64,000 nucleotides of DNA from Thereva unica (taxonomy: Eukaryota; Arthropoda; Insecta; Diptera; Therevidae): the NCBI GenBank assembly GCA_949987705.1, contig OX465281.1, positions 168,034,516-168,098,515 on the forward strand. Direction: 5' to 3'. The notes beneath the pieces were generated by a model. It was given only the letters and a program-made list of their open reading frames with translations. It was not told the DNA's origin and did not search any database. The position numbers and the translations under genes were made by a program. Numbering within the stretch: position 1 is the stretch's first letter; each line of letters begins with the position of its first letter. Shown one piece after another: positions 1 to 10,126 of this stretch.

Positions 1-2
1 TT

Positions 3-1988
3 ACAGGGTTCTATAGAAAATTTGTTAAAGACTACGCAAAAATTGCGACTCCAATGGTCAAATATTTGAAGAAGGACAGTAAAATAAATTTGAACGACCC
101 AAGTTACATCGATGCCTTTGAAAAACTCAAAGAACTAATAACAAGCTATCCTATATTAAGATATCCAGATTTTAATAAAAGGTTTAAGCTTATAACAGAT
201 GCTAGCAATTTAGCAGTTGGAGCCGTTCTTACACAAGAAGGCCACCCCATCTGCTTTGCGTCCAGGACCCTTAATGACCACGAAAAAAACTACTCCACGA
301 TTGAAAAAGAATTATTGGCAGTAGTTTGGGGTTGCAAGTATTTCCGCCCCTACCTTTTCGGTAAGGAATTTGATCTGCAAACAGATCATCAGCCAATCAA
401 ATGGTTGCAAGCAAAACATACTGGAAAAGACATTAACCCCCGCCTACAAAGGTGGTTAGTCCAATTAGGGGAATATGATATCAAAATCGAGTATATAAAA
501 GGTAAAGAGAACAAAATCGCTGATTTTCTCAGTAGAATCAACTCAGAAACAAACGAAATTAATTCACTTGAAACCAACGAAGAAGAAAATACAACAAACA
601 GAGAAGTGCTTAGCACTAGACGTTTGAACAATAGCTCAGGAAGCCAAGGCCATGCCGATAACTTGAGCATTATCCCACAGGGATCTGAAGATCCCCAAAC
701 TATTCACTCTCAAGGAGAAGAGCTTAATGACCATATACCACTGCTTGATACAGTCGTCAATAGGTTTAAATTACAAATTATTTTTGTGGAAAGAAAAGAG
801 AAAGAATACGAGCAAATATTTAAAAATAGAAGGATATATGTAGATAATAACGATTTAGAAGAAGAAAGAGATATTTTTAGAAGGTACATAGATAAAGGAA
901 AGATAGGCATATACTCTCAACAAAACGATCACGAATACAATAAATTACAGAAAAGGTTAATTGATTTATACCCAAACAGAAGTATAGTAAAATTTGTCAA
1001 ATGTAGCCATTTTGCGAGGGATATAATAGACGAAGAAGAATTGAAAAAACAAATTGCCATTTACCATAAGAAAGAATCTGGACATTGCGGAATAGTCGCA
1101 ACATACGAAGGAATCAAAACGAAACTATATAACCCTAAATTGAAAATCATAATATACGAACTTTTGAATAATTGCGATATTTGTACAGGGGCTAAATACG
1201 ATAGGAAACCAATAAAGAAAAAATTCGAGATTACCGAAACCCCAAAAACCATTAATGAAATAGTGCATATCGACGTCTACACAAACAGTAAGCATAATTT
1301 TATTAATGTAATTGATAAATTCTCAAAGCATGCAGTGAGTCTACATTTGGAGGATAGAACTCACATTACAATTTTAGAAAAGATAAGACAAATAATATCA
1401 ATTAGAGGAAAAATGAAAAAATTAATATTTGATAACGAATTTGGATCAAAATATATTAGGGAATTTTGCGAAAGGGAAAATATTGCGTATCACACAACCA
1501 AACCAAATAATCATACTGGCAACGCCGACGTCGAAAGACTCAATGGTACTATAACGGAAAAAATAAGGGCATTAAATTTAGAGGAAAAACTACCAATCAG
1601 GGAACAAATACTTAAAGCGATAGAACTCTATAATAAATCCTACCATTCCGTAATCAAAACTACACCTCTTTCAGTTCAGAATAGAGAAGTAGATTTTAAC
1701 GTTATATATGAAAGATTGTTAAAAACAAAAGAGAAAATTATAAGTAAAAGAAATGTAGCTAGGGAAAATTACCAAGAGCAGAGAGATACGGGATTTATAA
1801 AGAACTATATGTCACTTAGGCATAAGGAACAGCCCAAGTTCAGAAGATATAATTTAAGAAATGTCCATGAAAGCAATATAAAGAGACCGTTTAAATTTTC
1901 AGGTCAGACCGGCGATAGTGGCGACACTACTCCTATGGATATTACTGATAACCAGACCAGCAATATCCCTGCAGGCAATGACAATTGA
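3..1988 (+). CDS. pol: Errantivirus pol C-terminal part (RT end, RNase H, integrase), 5' partial
   Basis: The frame is open from the first bases of the window, so the true start lies upstream; the ATG at 54 is internal. The N-terminal stretch (GFYRKFVKDYAKIATPM) is the reverse-transcriptase connection region. RNase H follows at about 170-540 (ITDASNLAVGAVL, STIEKELLAVVW, TDHQPIKWL). Integrase begins near 1070 with a zinc-binding His/Cys segment (SGHCGI, CDIC). The catalytic triad is visible as HIDVYTN, IFDNEFGS and ADVERLNGT. The tail is basic. It overlaps env in another frame, as is usual for errantiviruses. It would copy the RNA intermediate (RNase H step) and insert the cDNA. No internal stop or frameshift is seen. 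Confidence 0.92.
   Translation, partial: TGFYRKFVKDYAKIATPMVKYLKKDSKINLNDPSYIDAFEKLKELITSYPILRYPDFNKRFKLITDASNLAVGAVLTQEGHPICFASRTLNDHEKNYSTIEKELLAVVWGCKYFRPYLFGKEFDLQTDHQPIKWLQAKHTGKDINPRLQRWLVQLGEYDIKIEYIKGKENKIADFLSRINSETNEINSLETNEEENTTNREVLSTRRLNNSSGSQGHADNLSIIPQGSEDPQTIHSQGEELNDHIPLLDTVVNRFKLQIIFVERKEKEYEQIFKNRRIYVDNNDLEEERDIFRRYIDKGKIGIYSQQNDHEYNKLQKRLIDLYPNRSIVKFVKCSHFARDIIDEEELKKQIAIYHKKESGHCGIVATYEGIKTKLYNPKLKIIIYELLNNCDICTGAKYDRKPIKKKFEITETPKTINEIVHIDVYTNSKHNFINVIDKFSKHAVSLHLEDRTHITILEKIRQIISIRGKMKKLIFDNEFGSKYIREFCERENIAYHTTKPNNHTGNADVERLNGTITEKIRALNLEEKLPIREQILKAIELYNKSYHSVIKTTPLSVQNREVDFNVIYERLLKTKEKIISKRNVARENYQEQRDTGFIKNYMSLRHKEQPKFRRYNLRNVHESNIKRPFKFSGQTGDSGDTTPMDITDNQTSNIPAGNDN
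1893..1902 (+). promoter_or_regulatory. Putative 3' splice acceptor for env mRNA
   Basis: A T-rich stretch ending in TTTTCAG lies inside the end of pol, immediately before the env frame becomes hydrophobic. Errantivirus env is made from a spliced subgenomic RNA, and env here has no ATG before its signal-like segment. The acceptor fits that model. The donor would be upstream, outside the window. Confidence 0.55.
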
Positions 1989-3426
1989 AAGAATAGAGAC
2001 CGATTTAGGTTATACAGAAATAAAAGTAAGTATCGTGGAAATAGCGGATCAATTTGAAATCATCCTGCACAGAATTTACCCACATGAAATTTTAAACTTA
2101 GTTAACAAATTAGAGTCAACCTTAGCCCTATTAGATTTAGATGATCATAAGGATTTAATAAGCAATAAAATAAGGAGAATCAAAAGTGGAATTAAAACAC
2201 TTATCCCATATAGAAGTAAGAGAGGGCTCATAAATATAGGAGGTAAGGTACTTAAATGGTTATTCGGCACCATGGATGATGAAGATCAATTGGCTATTGA
2301 AAATCATCTCACCGTTGTAGATCAAAATAACCATAACCTAATTCAGAATTCTAACCAACAAGTTAAGATTAACAATAATTTTAATAATACCTTTTTGCAA
2401 ATTGAAAATATTATTAATTCAGACAGAATAAAAATTCTAGATAAATTAGACTACTTAAATCGTACAGAAATGAAAATCTTATCCGAAAATGCTTTCCTTG
2501 AACAAATGTTTAAATTGGATTATATAGGAAGACAAGTCGAACATATTCAGAATAATATAGCCTCAGCAAGATTAGGACTCTTACAACCAAATATTTTAAC
2601 CGATGAAGAGATAAATACGTACAATATCGATTTCAATAAGCTTTCCAATATTCGTTTAGCCGTCGCAAAACACTTAGATGAATCCATAGTTTTTGCAATA
2701 AAAATTCCCATTCATAGCATAATGGTTAGCAAAAACTTACTCCTACCAATTGTGAATTCGCAAAATTTACAAATAAATTCAGAAATCGAATATATAATTA
2801 GACATAATAATAAAGTCCTTACATATTCCGAAGGCAAGTCTCTTAAAGAATTGAGTAAAAGCAAGAATTGTGTTATTCTCGGAAAATGTCAATTCATAAA
2901 ACAAGTAGAGGAAGAAATTTCACTAATTGACGAAAACATTATAATTGTTAATAATATTAAATCAGGGAAGTTAAAAAGTACCTGTGATGAAAGGGTTTTC
3001 ACACTAAAAGGAAACTATTTCATAAATTTCAATAATTGTACGATCAGAATAAATAATAGAGACTTCAGTAACAAAGTAAGAATCTTTACCGAAAAATTTG
3101 TTATCCCAAAAAATGAAAATATTACCTTTGGCAATGCAAAATTAACCTTTGATAAATTTGTACTTAATAAAGAAAATAATATTGAAGAAATAAAAGAATT
3201 AAAATATTATAAAACTGCAGCTTATAGTTTAAGTTCTACCATGATTATAATTATATTAATATTAATAACATTTATATGCTGTAAAAGAAAAAATAAAATA
3301 AATATTAACAATAGGATTCAGGAGAATCCTGAATTAAAGGAGGGAGGAGTTAGATATTCAGTAGATACTAACACTAACAAAGATAATTTTTGGCAAGAAA
3401 TAGAAGATAAATATAACAAAAAATAA
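1903..3426 (+). CDS. env: Errantivirus envelope-like glycoprotein
   Basis: The frame is open from the putative splice acceptor. The first possible in-frame start near the signal peptide is a GTG at 1918, so translation probably begins in an upstream spliced exon. A hydrophobic signal-like segment (TLLLWILLIT) is followed by an ectodomain. A furin-type site RSKR lies at 2212-2223, then a glycine-rich hydrophobic fusion-peptide-like run (GLINIGGKVLKWLFG). Several N-glycosylation sequons occur. A transmembrane anchor (IIIILILITFICC) lies near 3240-3285, followed by a short polar tail. This layout matches errantivirus Env, which is related to baculovirus F proteins. The last ~80 bases read into the 3' LTR, which starts at 3348. 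Confidence 0.88.
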   Translation, partial: VRPAIVATLLLWILLITRPAISLQAMTIERIETDLGYTEIKVSIVEIADQFEIILHRIYPHEILNLVNKLESTLALLDLDDHKDLISNKIRRIKSGIKTLIPYRSKRGLINIGGKVLKWLFGTMDDEDQLAIENHLTVVDQNNHNLIQNSNQQVKINNNFNNTFLQIENIINSDRIKILDKLDYLNRTEMKILSENAFLEQMFKLDYIGRQVEHIQNNIASARLGLLQPNILTDEEINTYNIDFNKLSNIRLAVAKHLDESIVFAIKIPIHSIMVSKNLLLPIVNSQNLQINSEIEYIIRHNNKVLTYSEGKSLKELSKSKNCVILGKCQFIKQVEEEISLIDENIIIVNNIKSGKLKSTCDERVFTLKGNYFINFNNCTIRINNRDFSNKVRIFTEKFVIPKNENITFGNAKLTFDKFVLNKENNIEEIKELKYYKTAAYSLSSTMIIIILILITFICCKRKNKININNRIQENPELKEGGVRYSVDTNTNKDNFWQEIEDKYNKK

Positions 3427-3744
3427 GAAATCATAATTCATTTTCCCACGACAAACTGTTGTCTAAAATACTTCTACGTCGGAGAATTTTGCCTCCTTCG
3501 CATTCTGAGTAAAACAGAAAAATCTCAAGTTGCATTAACTGAAACAAGTTGCATCTAAATTATTAAGTCGTGAGAAAATGAATTTGATAACATCAGCAAA
3601 TTTCTGTTAGAACTTTAAGCAGGTAAGAAATTATAAAATGTTTTGTCAGTTAGTTAAAATATAAATTTTAATCCGTTCGGATGTTTTTCGGTTATAATAA
3701 ACATTTTATTTTAAACTTTGAAAAGTTTTGTGTTTTTTTTAACT
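3348..3744 (+). repeat. Errantivirus 3' LTR
   Basis: A purine tract (AAAGGAGGGAGG) just before 3348 looks like the polypurine primer. The LTR then begins AGTTA and ends TAACT, a 5-bp terminal inversion seen in gypsy-like LTRs. Length is 397 bp. The borders are inferred because the 5' LTR is outside the window. Confidence 0.7.
3696..3701 (+). promoter_or_regulatory. Polyadenylation signal in errantivirus LTR
   Basis: AATAAA lies about 45 bases before the inferred LTR end, a sensible place for transcript 3' end formation. Confidence 0.5.
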
Positions 3745-5679
3745 TACATTTTCTGAACATTTAAGTCGCGTGGATGGGACGTGGAGAGCTTTTTGGAAGC
3801 AGAGTCAGTTTTTGGGATTAGTAGCGGACGGTTCAGTAGTTCTTACGACGTGAGTTTTTTTTTCGTTTTTGAGATTTTGTTAAGAGTGTCCTACCGCGCA
3901 TTCTGAACTAACGTAAAGTAGGATATTGAGTTGTAAAGTAATACCGGATAAGATCCGCAAATATGATTAAACTAAAAAGTGTTTCGGGTTCAGGTCGTTA
4001 ATTGTCTTGATCGGTTCGTAGTGCATGAAAAGGGTGAAGGAAGCGTTTTTGCAAGGGGGCGTCGGAGAAAATTCTGGTCTGGATAAAACATCATTCAGGG
4101 AAGTTGGAATTAATATCTTTCCTTATACATATATAATAGTATTAAGTTTTTTTTGGATTTAAAGAATAACCGGTAGGATAAACTTAAATTCTATGGCTGA
4201 ACGGTTCATCTCGGCCGTTATCTGGCGTGCATGAGAATTGCAAGCGTGTGCGTTCAATTACTACGAACGCGTGATTTATAATTTTGAAGAAAAATCGCGG
4301 GAGTTATTTAACTAGTCTTTTTCTCTTCGAGGTCAATATAAAAATTAATTTATAGTTGTACAAACATTGTACCAGTACGTACATGGATATTAATCGAGAA
4401 TTGTTTTTTTTCTTGGGGTAGTGAGTTAAGTATTGTTTTGCAGATGATGATGCAGGGTTCTAAATCTTTATTTTTTCCGGAAGGGAATAGTAATTTCTGG
4501 GAATAATTCAGTGGATTTGAAAATTTTGACTTGTTGGCGCCTCTGGTCTTTCCCCTACGGTGGGGAACCTAATAGCAAAAGGGCGACTTTGTTTGTGTGT
4601 ATACAACTCAAACAATACACCTTATAAAGCTCTGGTGACGTCGTCTCTGTTTGACGCATTTAATACAGTTACCTTAACTTATGAAGGATTTGCAAATATT
4701 TACTGGATATGCAAAAGGTGGTAGTTATTTCGATTAGGGAAGTAGAACCCACTTCGTTCCGGTTCACGTTTTTTTTTATTTTTCAATATTGATTACTTGT
4801 CTTACTACTGTGTACTCCTGTACCGAAGTTGCCGTGTGGTACAACCACTTACATCACACATATACCTTCATATATTTGTAACATTTGATTTAGTAAATGA
4901 ATATTGATTGAACTTAGTATTTGACGCGGAAGTGTGAATTTATTTGAATTATTAATATTAATACTAATTAATGAAATATTAGCGAAGTTCTTGTTGGGAA
5001 TAAAAAGAAATTGACTAGGTTAACAAATATTAATCTCGACCATTTACAATAATACAAACCTAAACTCAATTTAACGTAAAAGAAAAGAAATAAAAACAAC
5101 AAATTAGAGAATTAACACTATAGCCCTTACTATTCCACTTACAAGGATAGACTGAAGATTAACAGAGTCTATCCCTAATTAGTATGAGGTGGCTTACCCC
5201 CCCCCGTGTGACCCTCAGGATTAGGGATGGCCCGAACGAGGGTAAGTGCACTTCGCCTCAGGGTCCTGGATAAGGTAGCACCCGAATGACTGATGACCAA
5301 TGACCACCCTTTCAACCCCCTTCTCGACCCCCCTCTCGTTGGTCCCGGACGGCCCACGTAGCCCCATCATCGCCCCCTTTTCTTTCGTTAAAACTTTTAA
5401 TGGCACGACTTTTTAAACAGTCTAACTGTCATCCCTTCTGTGTCCCTGCACCACGAACCCCACCCCATCCGGCGAGCTAGCTTGAGCATCGCAAGTCGTG
5501 CCGACTTCAGGTGCATGGGATACAAGTATTATAGGCGATATCCTCCCGGCGGTCGGACCGTCCCTGCCACACCTTCTTCGTTCACCCTTTCTCCATCCCT
5601 TGTTTTTGTGACGATGACTTCTGGCCTTTAGGGCCCACTCCCTTCTTCGTGCTCCGGCACAAATTACCCGGACAGTTAC
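3745..5679. other. Non-coding stretch, no feature recognised
   Basis: AT-rich to about 5160, then a more GC-rich stretch to 5680. Short frames between 5175 and 5706 overlap each other on both strands and resemble no known domain. I see no transposon ends, tRNA or exon here. Confidence 0.5.
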
Positions 5680-6097
5680 AGTCAGTAGATCAAACGATCG
5701 TACCATTATAGTCTAAGTCGTTCGTTGCTCTTAGCCGTGCCTTTAGCTGTAGGTTACAGTGCAGCAGTTTGCTCGGTTAATCTCCGGCAATCCAAAAGGA
5801 CATCGTCTGTGTCCTCTGCCACAATGAGGAATTCCAGGCGTTGCGTAGACTCATTTTGCCGGTATGCTCTCGTAACTCACCTGTGGGTTCATCGACCTAC
5901 TGCCACTACTGAAATAAACGTCACTTCCAAATTCTGTTCACTTCCCTAGCTTCTTCTTTTAGTTGTTACTCAATTAAATAGAGTGGGTTAGGTTAATTGA
6001 AATATGATACGAAGAGTTTCATACTAAGGACATTAATGTATCGGCAAATACAGCATCAACGCTTCCAACGCAATCACAAGCATTTCAATTATCGCAT
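5680..6097 (-). repeat. Repeat E, copy E1 (fragment)
   Basis: Starts with GTCAGTAGATCAAACGATCG and matches 7590-7980 closely. The reverse complement is found at 23147-23470 and 42811-43145. This copy lacks the middle of E: after AGCATCAACGCTTCCAA it jumps to a segment resembling 8380-8400, then is broken by LINE-A. Orientation is given relative to the copy at 12290-23870. The short frames inside are not genes. Confidence 0.75.
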
Positions 6098-7522
6098 ATA
6101 TCGGTATATCTAGAATCCAACCAACTTATAAACGACAAACAATACGGCTTCCGACAAAATAGATCCACTGGTGATCTTTTAGTTTGCCTTACCGAACACC
6201 TCAACCGTAGTCTGCATGGATCCGGTGAGTCTAGTGTGGTTGCTCTAGATATCTCCAATGCTTTTGATAGAGTATGGCACTCAGCCTTGTTAGCTAAACT
6301 CAAAGCTATTGGAATTGACTCGCTTATCTATAAGTGGGTTGAGAGTTTCCTTTCCGGCCGTTCAATTAAGGTAGTTTTGGATGGCGTCAAATCTGAATCT
6401 CACCACATCTCTGCGGGGGTCCCCCAGGGGTCAATTTTACCACCGGTCCTATTTCTTATCTTTATAAATGACCTACTTTCAATCCCCTCCAACCCACTTC
6501 TCAGCTTCGCTGACGACGGTACTCTACGTTACTCGTACAGCTTCGATACAAGATAGACACATGCCAGATCCTGTCTTGATGATCGTGAACTAATGTTCAA
6601 CTCTATTAATAACGACATTGAACTTATTATGGAGTGGGGAAAAAAGAATCGTGTCGAATTCAACCCCTCCAAAACCAAGTACTGTCTTATTGCAAAGAAA
6701 AAGATCAACACATCACCATCCTTGACAGTAGATGGCGTGGAATTAAAGGCCGACCCATCCCTACACATCTTAGGCCAAAGACATTAGCCAAAGACTTGCG
6801 ATGGAATGACCATATATTCCAAATCGCATCCTAGCATCCTAGTGCTTGGGATTTCTTAAGAGGTGCAGGTTCCTCCTCCAGCCATCGGCCCATGCTGTTA
6901 TTTATAAATCCTACATTCGGCCTCTTCTCGAATACAACTCCATCATTTGGGGCGGCGCTCCAATAACAACCTTAGCATGGTTAGATAAGGTCCAAAAAAA
7001 GGCCCTTAAGTTAATTAATGACGATACCGCTTGCTCCACCATCGACCCCCTAAGCCACCGTAGGAAAGTACCACCACTGACAAAATTTTATCGCTACTAC
7101 TATTTTATCGCTACTATCATAGTGACTGTTCCTTCGAGTTAAACGCTCTTTTGCCTCCACGGCAATCTTATACCCGCAACACCAGATTAGCCCACTCGTC
7201 CCATTCCCTGCACCTGCAACTACCCTTTTCACGCACTCAACAAGATATGAATTCGTTTGTAAATAGAACAACTCGACTGTGGAATAATCTCTCGCAGTCG
7301 GTATTTCCGAGCTCCTACAACAACCAAGAGTTCAAAAGCAGGGTTCATCACCACCTTCTTCAATACCCTTCCAAACATTTATAATCCCTAACCTATTCCC
7401 CCCACCCCTCCCCCGAACTAAGCTTACTGCTAGACATTGCACCATGACGTGACAAATGACATGAAGGACTAGTAGTACAAAGGGTGACTCCTGAGCTTAG
7501 CACTACCACATAAAAAAAAAAA
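6098..7522 (+). pseudogene. LINE-A: 5'-truncated, frameshifted non-LTR retrotransposon
   Basis: Closely matches the 3' 1.4 kb of LINE-D (62295-63694), from just before the reverse transcriptase catalytic region. Readable pieces are ALDISNAFDRVWHS (motif A), GVPQGSILPPVLF (motif B) and FADDGTL (motif C). A TAG stop ends the first piece at about 6556, and frameshifts occur near 6590, 6780, 6840 and 7145. The last piece ends with the RLWNNLSQSVFPSSY segment seen in LINE-D. The 3' UTR ends in an A-run at about 7512-7522. Repeat E flanks both sides, so it inserted into E. It is dead. Confidence 0.88.
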
Positions 7523-10126
7523 TTGTCTGAGGCTGGTAAAATGACAAGCAATTTAAAGCAATTTGAGGAATTTAGCTTTTCCTCCACTTTAGTCAGTAGA
7601 TCAAACGATCGTACCATTATAGTCTAAGACGTTCGTTGCTCTTAGCCGTGCCTTTAGCTGTAGGTTACAGTGCAGCAGTTTGCTCGGCTAATCTCCGGCA
7701 ATCCAAAAGGACATCGTCTGTGTCCTCTGTCACAATGAGGAATTCCAGGCGTTGCGTAGACCCATTTTGCCGGTATGCTCTCGTAACTCACCTGTGGGTT
7801 CATCGACCTTGGGTAGATTCATTACGTCACTTCCAAATTCTGTTCACTTCCCCAGCTTCTTCTTTTAGTTGTTACTCAATTAAATTGAGTGGGTTAGGGT
7901 AATTGAAATATGATACGAAGAGTTTCATACTAAGGACCTTAATGTATCGGCAAATACAGCATCAACGCTTCCAAAGTTTGAGTGACAACACTCCGAACCT
8001 GTCCAAACACCATCGTTGGACGCTTGACATTGGACATTCGTAGTTCGAGTAGCGGCCACCACGCGTTCTACCATCAAACGTCCAACGTTGGAAAGTGCTC
8101 ATAGCATCGTTTAGAGCCGGCTTTAGCTGAAAACTAGGATATGCAATTTATTTCCCTCCATAGCCTCTGGGTAAAAACCTCCTCACCCATGGACATCGTG
8201 AACGGACTTTGGCTACGAATTTTCATATGCCCATATAATAATAAACTTAATAGCCAAAGGATTGGAGTTGCAATGCTTCCCTCCTCTACCCCTTCGCCTA
8301 TATCGTTCGCAGGCCGTATCAGAACATCAAAATTGGCAGCGTGCAGTAAATTACGGCATGAGATAACAATGCAGCACGCTGCAATCAAAAGTATTTCAAT
8401 TGGCTCAGGCTGGTAAAATGACAAGCAAAGTAGCGTGCTGCATGTTCATATCATGTCTTAAATTTGCAATATTTGAGGTTCTGATAGGGCCTCCAGCAAT
8501 CCAATCTTAGCTACAGGCCTGGAAGCAGCCGGTGCCGATCCTACATTTGCTTGAGTGGAGGACGTTTCTCGTGTAATAACATAGTGGAGCCAAGTTTTTT
8601 AGTTCATTTTTTCAATAAAAAGTTGTAAAATATTGTATTTTATCACTTTTTTCTGCACCTGGATTACCAGTGATTAGTGTTTCAGTGATTGAAGTAAAAC
8701 AATTTCAAAAAATTTAGTGAACCAATATGTTTTAATGGTTTAATTGTGAAGGTGACCAATTTTCTTTACATTCGCTGTGGTTTTGTCGAGTTATTTTAGG
8801 GCAAAAATGTTGAATTTGTGTGGTTATTGAGTTAAAAGTGAATTTAAAGTGATTAAAGCTTGTTGAAGAATAATTTTTAAAAATATTAAAGCAGAAAAAT
8901 GTGTAGGAAAAAGTTCAAAATTTTTGTTATTCATGTTGTGTGGTGGTACTTGCACTTATGTTTTAATAACTATTCCGTAATAATTTTTAACCATTTTAAA
9001 TTCACTTTTAATTTCATTACCACATAAATCCAACATTTTTTCCCTAAATTAACCCGAAAAAACCACCATGAATGTAAACAAAACTGGTCACCTTATCAAT
9101 TTCATTCAATTTATTCACTCGGATCACTAACCAACTTATCACCGGTAATACACGTGCAGTAAAAAATGTTAAAATACAATATTTTACCACTTTTTACGAG
9201 TTAAAAACTTGGCGAGTCTATGATATTACACTACGAGTTAGAGCAATTGCCTTCCATTCAGTAAAACCCCTCACCCACAAACAGCACACAATAAACACTA
9301 CGAATCTTCCTTTCCTATGCCCACGAAAAACCCAACATACGCTTAGCTGATGACTCGAACAGGAAATTTATTTCCCTCCATAGCCTCAGCATAAAAACCC
9401 CCTCACCCATCGACATCGTGAACCGGCATCGGCTGCGAGTTTTCATATGCCCATAGTAACACATGAACGTCAAGCTAGCGGCTAAGCTAGCGGCGGTTGC
9501 ACTGAAAAGCGGCGAAGTTAAAACTCAACTCTATTTAAAAATAAAAAGCTAATGTCCCTCATTTAAATTGTTTGTTTTATGTATCTATATGAGTGAGGAA
9601 GATTGTGTAAAAATTTCAGGATAGTTCCATGGTTCTGAAGGAAATAGGAGTAAAATTTTCCAGCCAGCGTTTTTGAGCTTAATTACAAAGTCACGGCCCT
9701 TTTCAGTGCAACCGCCGCGCCGCTTGCTTCGCCGCTAGCTTGACGTTCATTAGTAACACGGTATTCAGAAACAAGGTAATGTAAAAGACTGTATACCGTA
9801 TACGGTATTTTAGTGCTGATGTCACGTGGGGGACACTTCCCATATAAAATCGAAGCTGTTGTTGTTGTGTCAGCATTACGGCTGACGTCACCAGGCGCCC
9901 ATTTTTTACGGTATTCGAAGCTGACGTCGCTTTTACATTTCCTTCGTTTTCTGTATACCGTGCCTAATAATGATAGTCCCAGTGCGCATGAAGAATGGAA
10001 GTTGAAATGCTTGCCGTCCATTGCCTCCACCCCTTCGCCCATATCCTCAAGTTGCGTTGCGTTGCGAATTCGTCAAAATTCACTCTCATAATATTTTTCA
10101 AAACGCGCCTAAAGAAGTATAACTTC
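7523..10126 (-). repeat. Repeat E, copy E2 (longest uninterrupted type copy)
   Basis: Reverse complement of the E3 copy (12290-12650 plus 21612-23490). From right to left it has the terminal GAAGTTATACTTC end at 10126, a segment rich in CGTATACGGTAT palindromes, two diverged copies of a module containing CCCTCCATAGCCT (about 8150 and 9370), a long imperfect internal inverted repeat (about 8560-9245), then the 7600-8130 segment. A MITE interrupts it at 9463-9750. No protein domain is seen, so it is probably a nonautonomous DNA element of unknown superfamily. Frames such as 8141-8416 are shadows. Confidence 0.7.
9463..9750. mobile_element. MITE with ~50-bp TIRs and perfect 9-bp target duplication
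   Basis: Ends are ATGAACGTCAAGCTAGCGGC and its inverse, with inverted similarity for about 50 bp. TAGTAACAC occurs at 9454-9462 and again at 9751-9759. E copies elsewhere have one uninterrupted CATAGTAACAC-like or related sequence. Length is 288 bp, without coding capacity. A 9-bp duplication points to a Mutator-like or related transposase acting in trans; the family is inferred. Confidence 0.85.

Larger units (their letters stand above)
1..3744 (+). mobile_element. Errantivirus-type Ty3/gypsy retrotransposon, 3' portion
   Basis: The order is RNase H and integrase (end of pol), then env, then a 3' LTR, which is the insect errantivirus plan (gypsy, 17.6, 297, ZAM group). The 5' LTR, gag, protease and most of the reverse transcriptase lie left of the window. 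The visible frames are open, so this copy is better preserved than the BEL elements here. The LTR ends are AGTTA and TAACT, followed by TACA, a plausible 4-bp target duplication for this group. The other duplication is outside the window and cannot be checked. Confidence 0.88.

Noticed and set aside
5422..5949. Frames MVRSFDLLT... and MLLAVPLAVGYSAAV...
   Set aside because: They recur in every copy of repeat E (7393, 7636, 23147) and change with its mutations; no domain.
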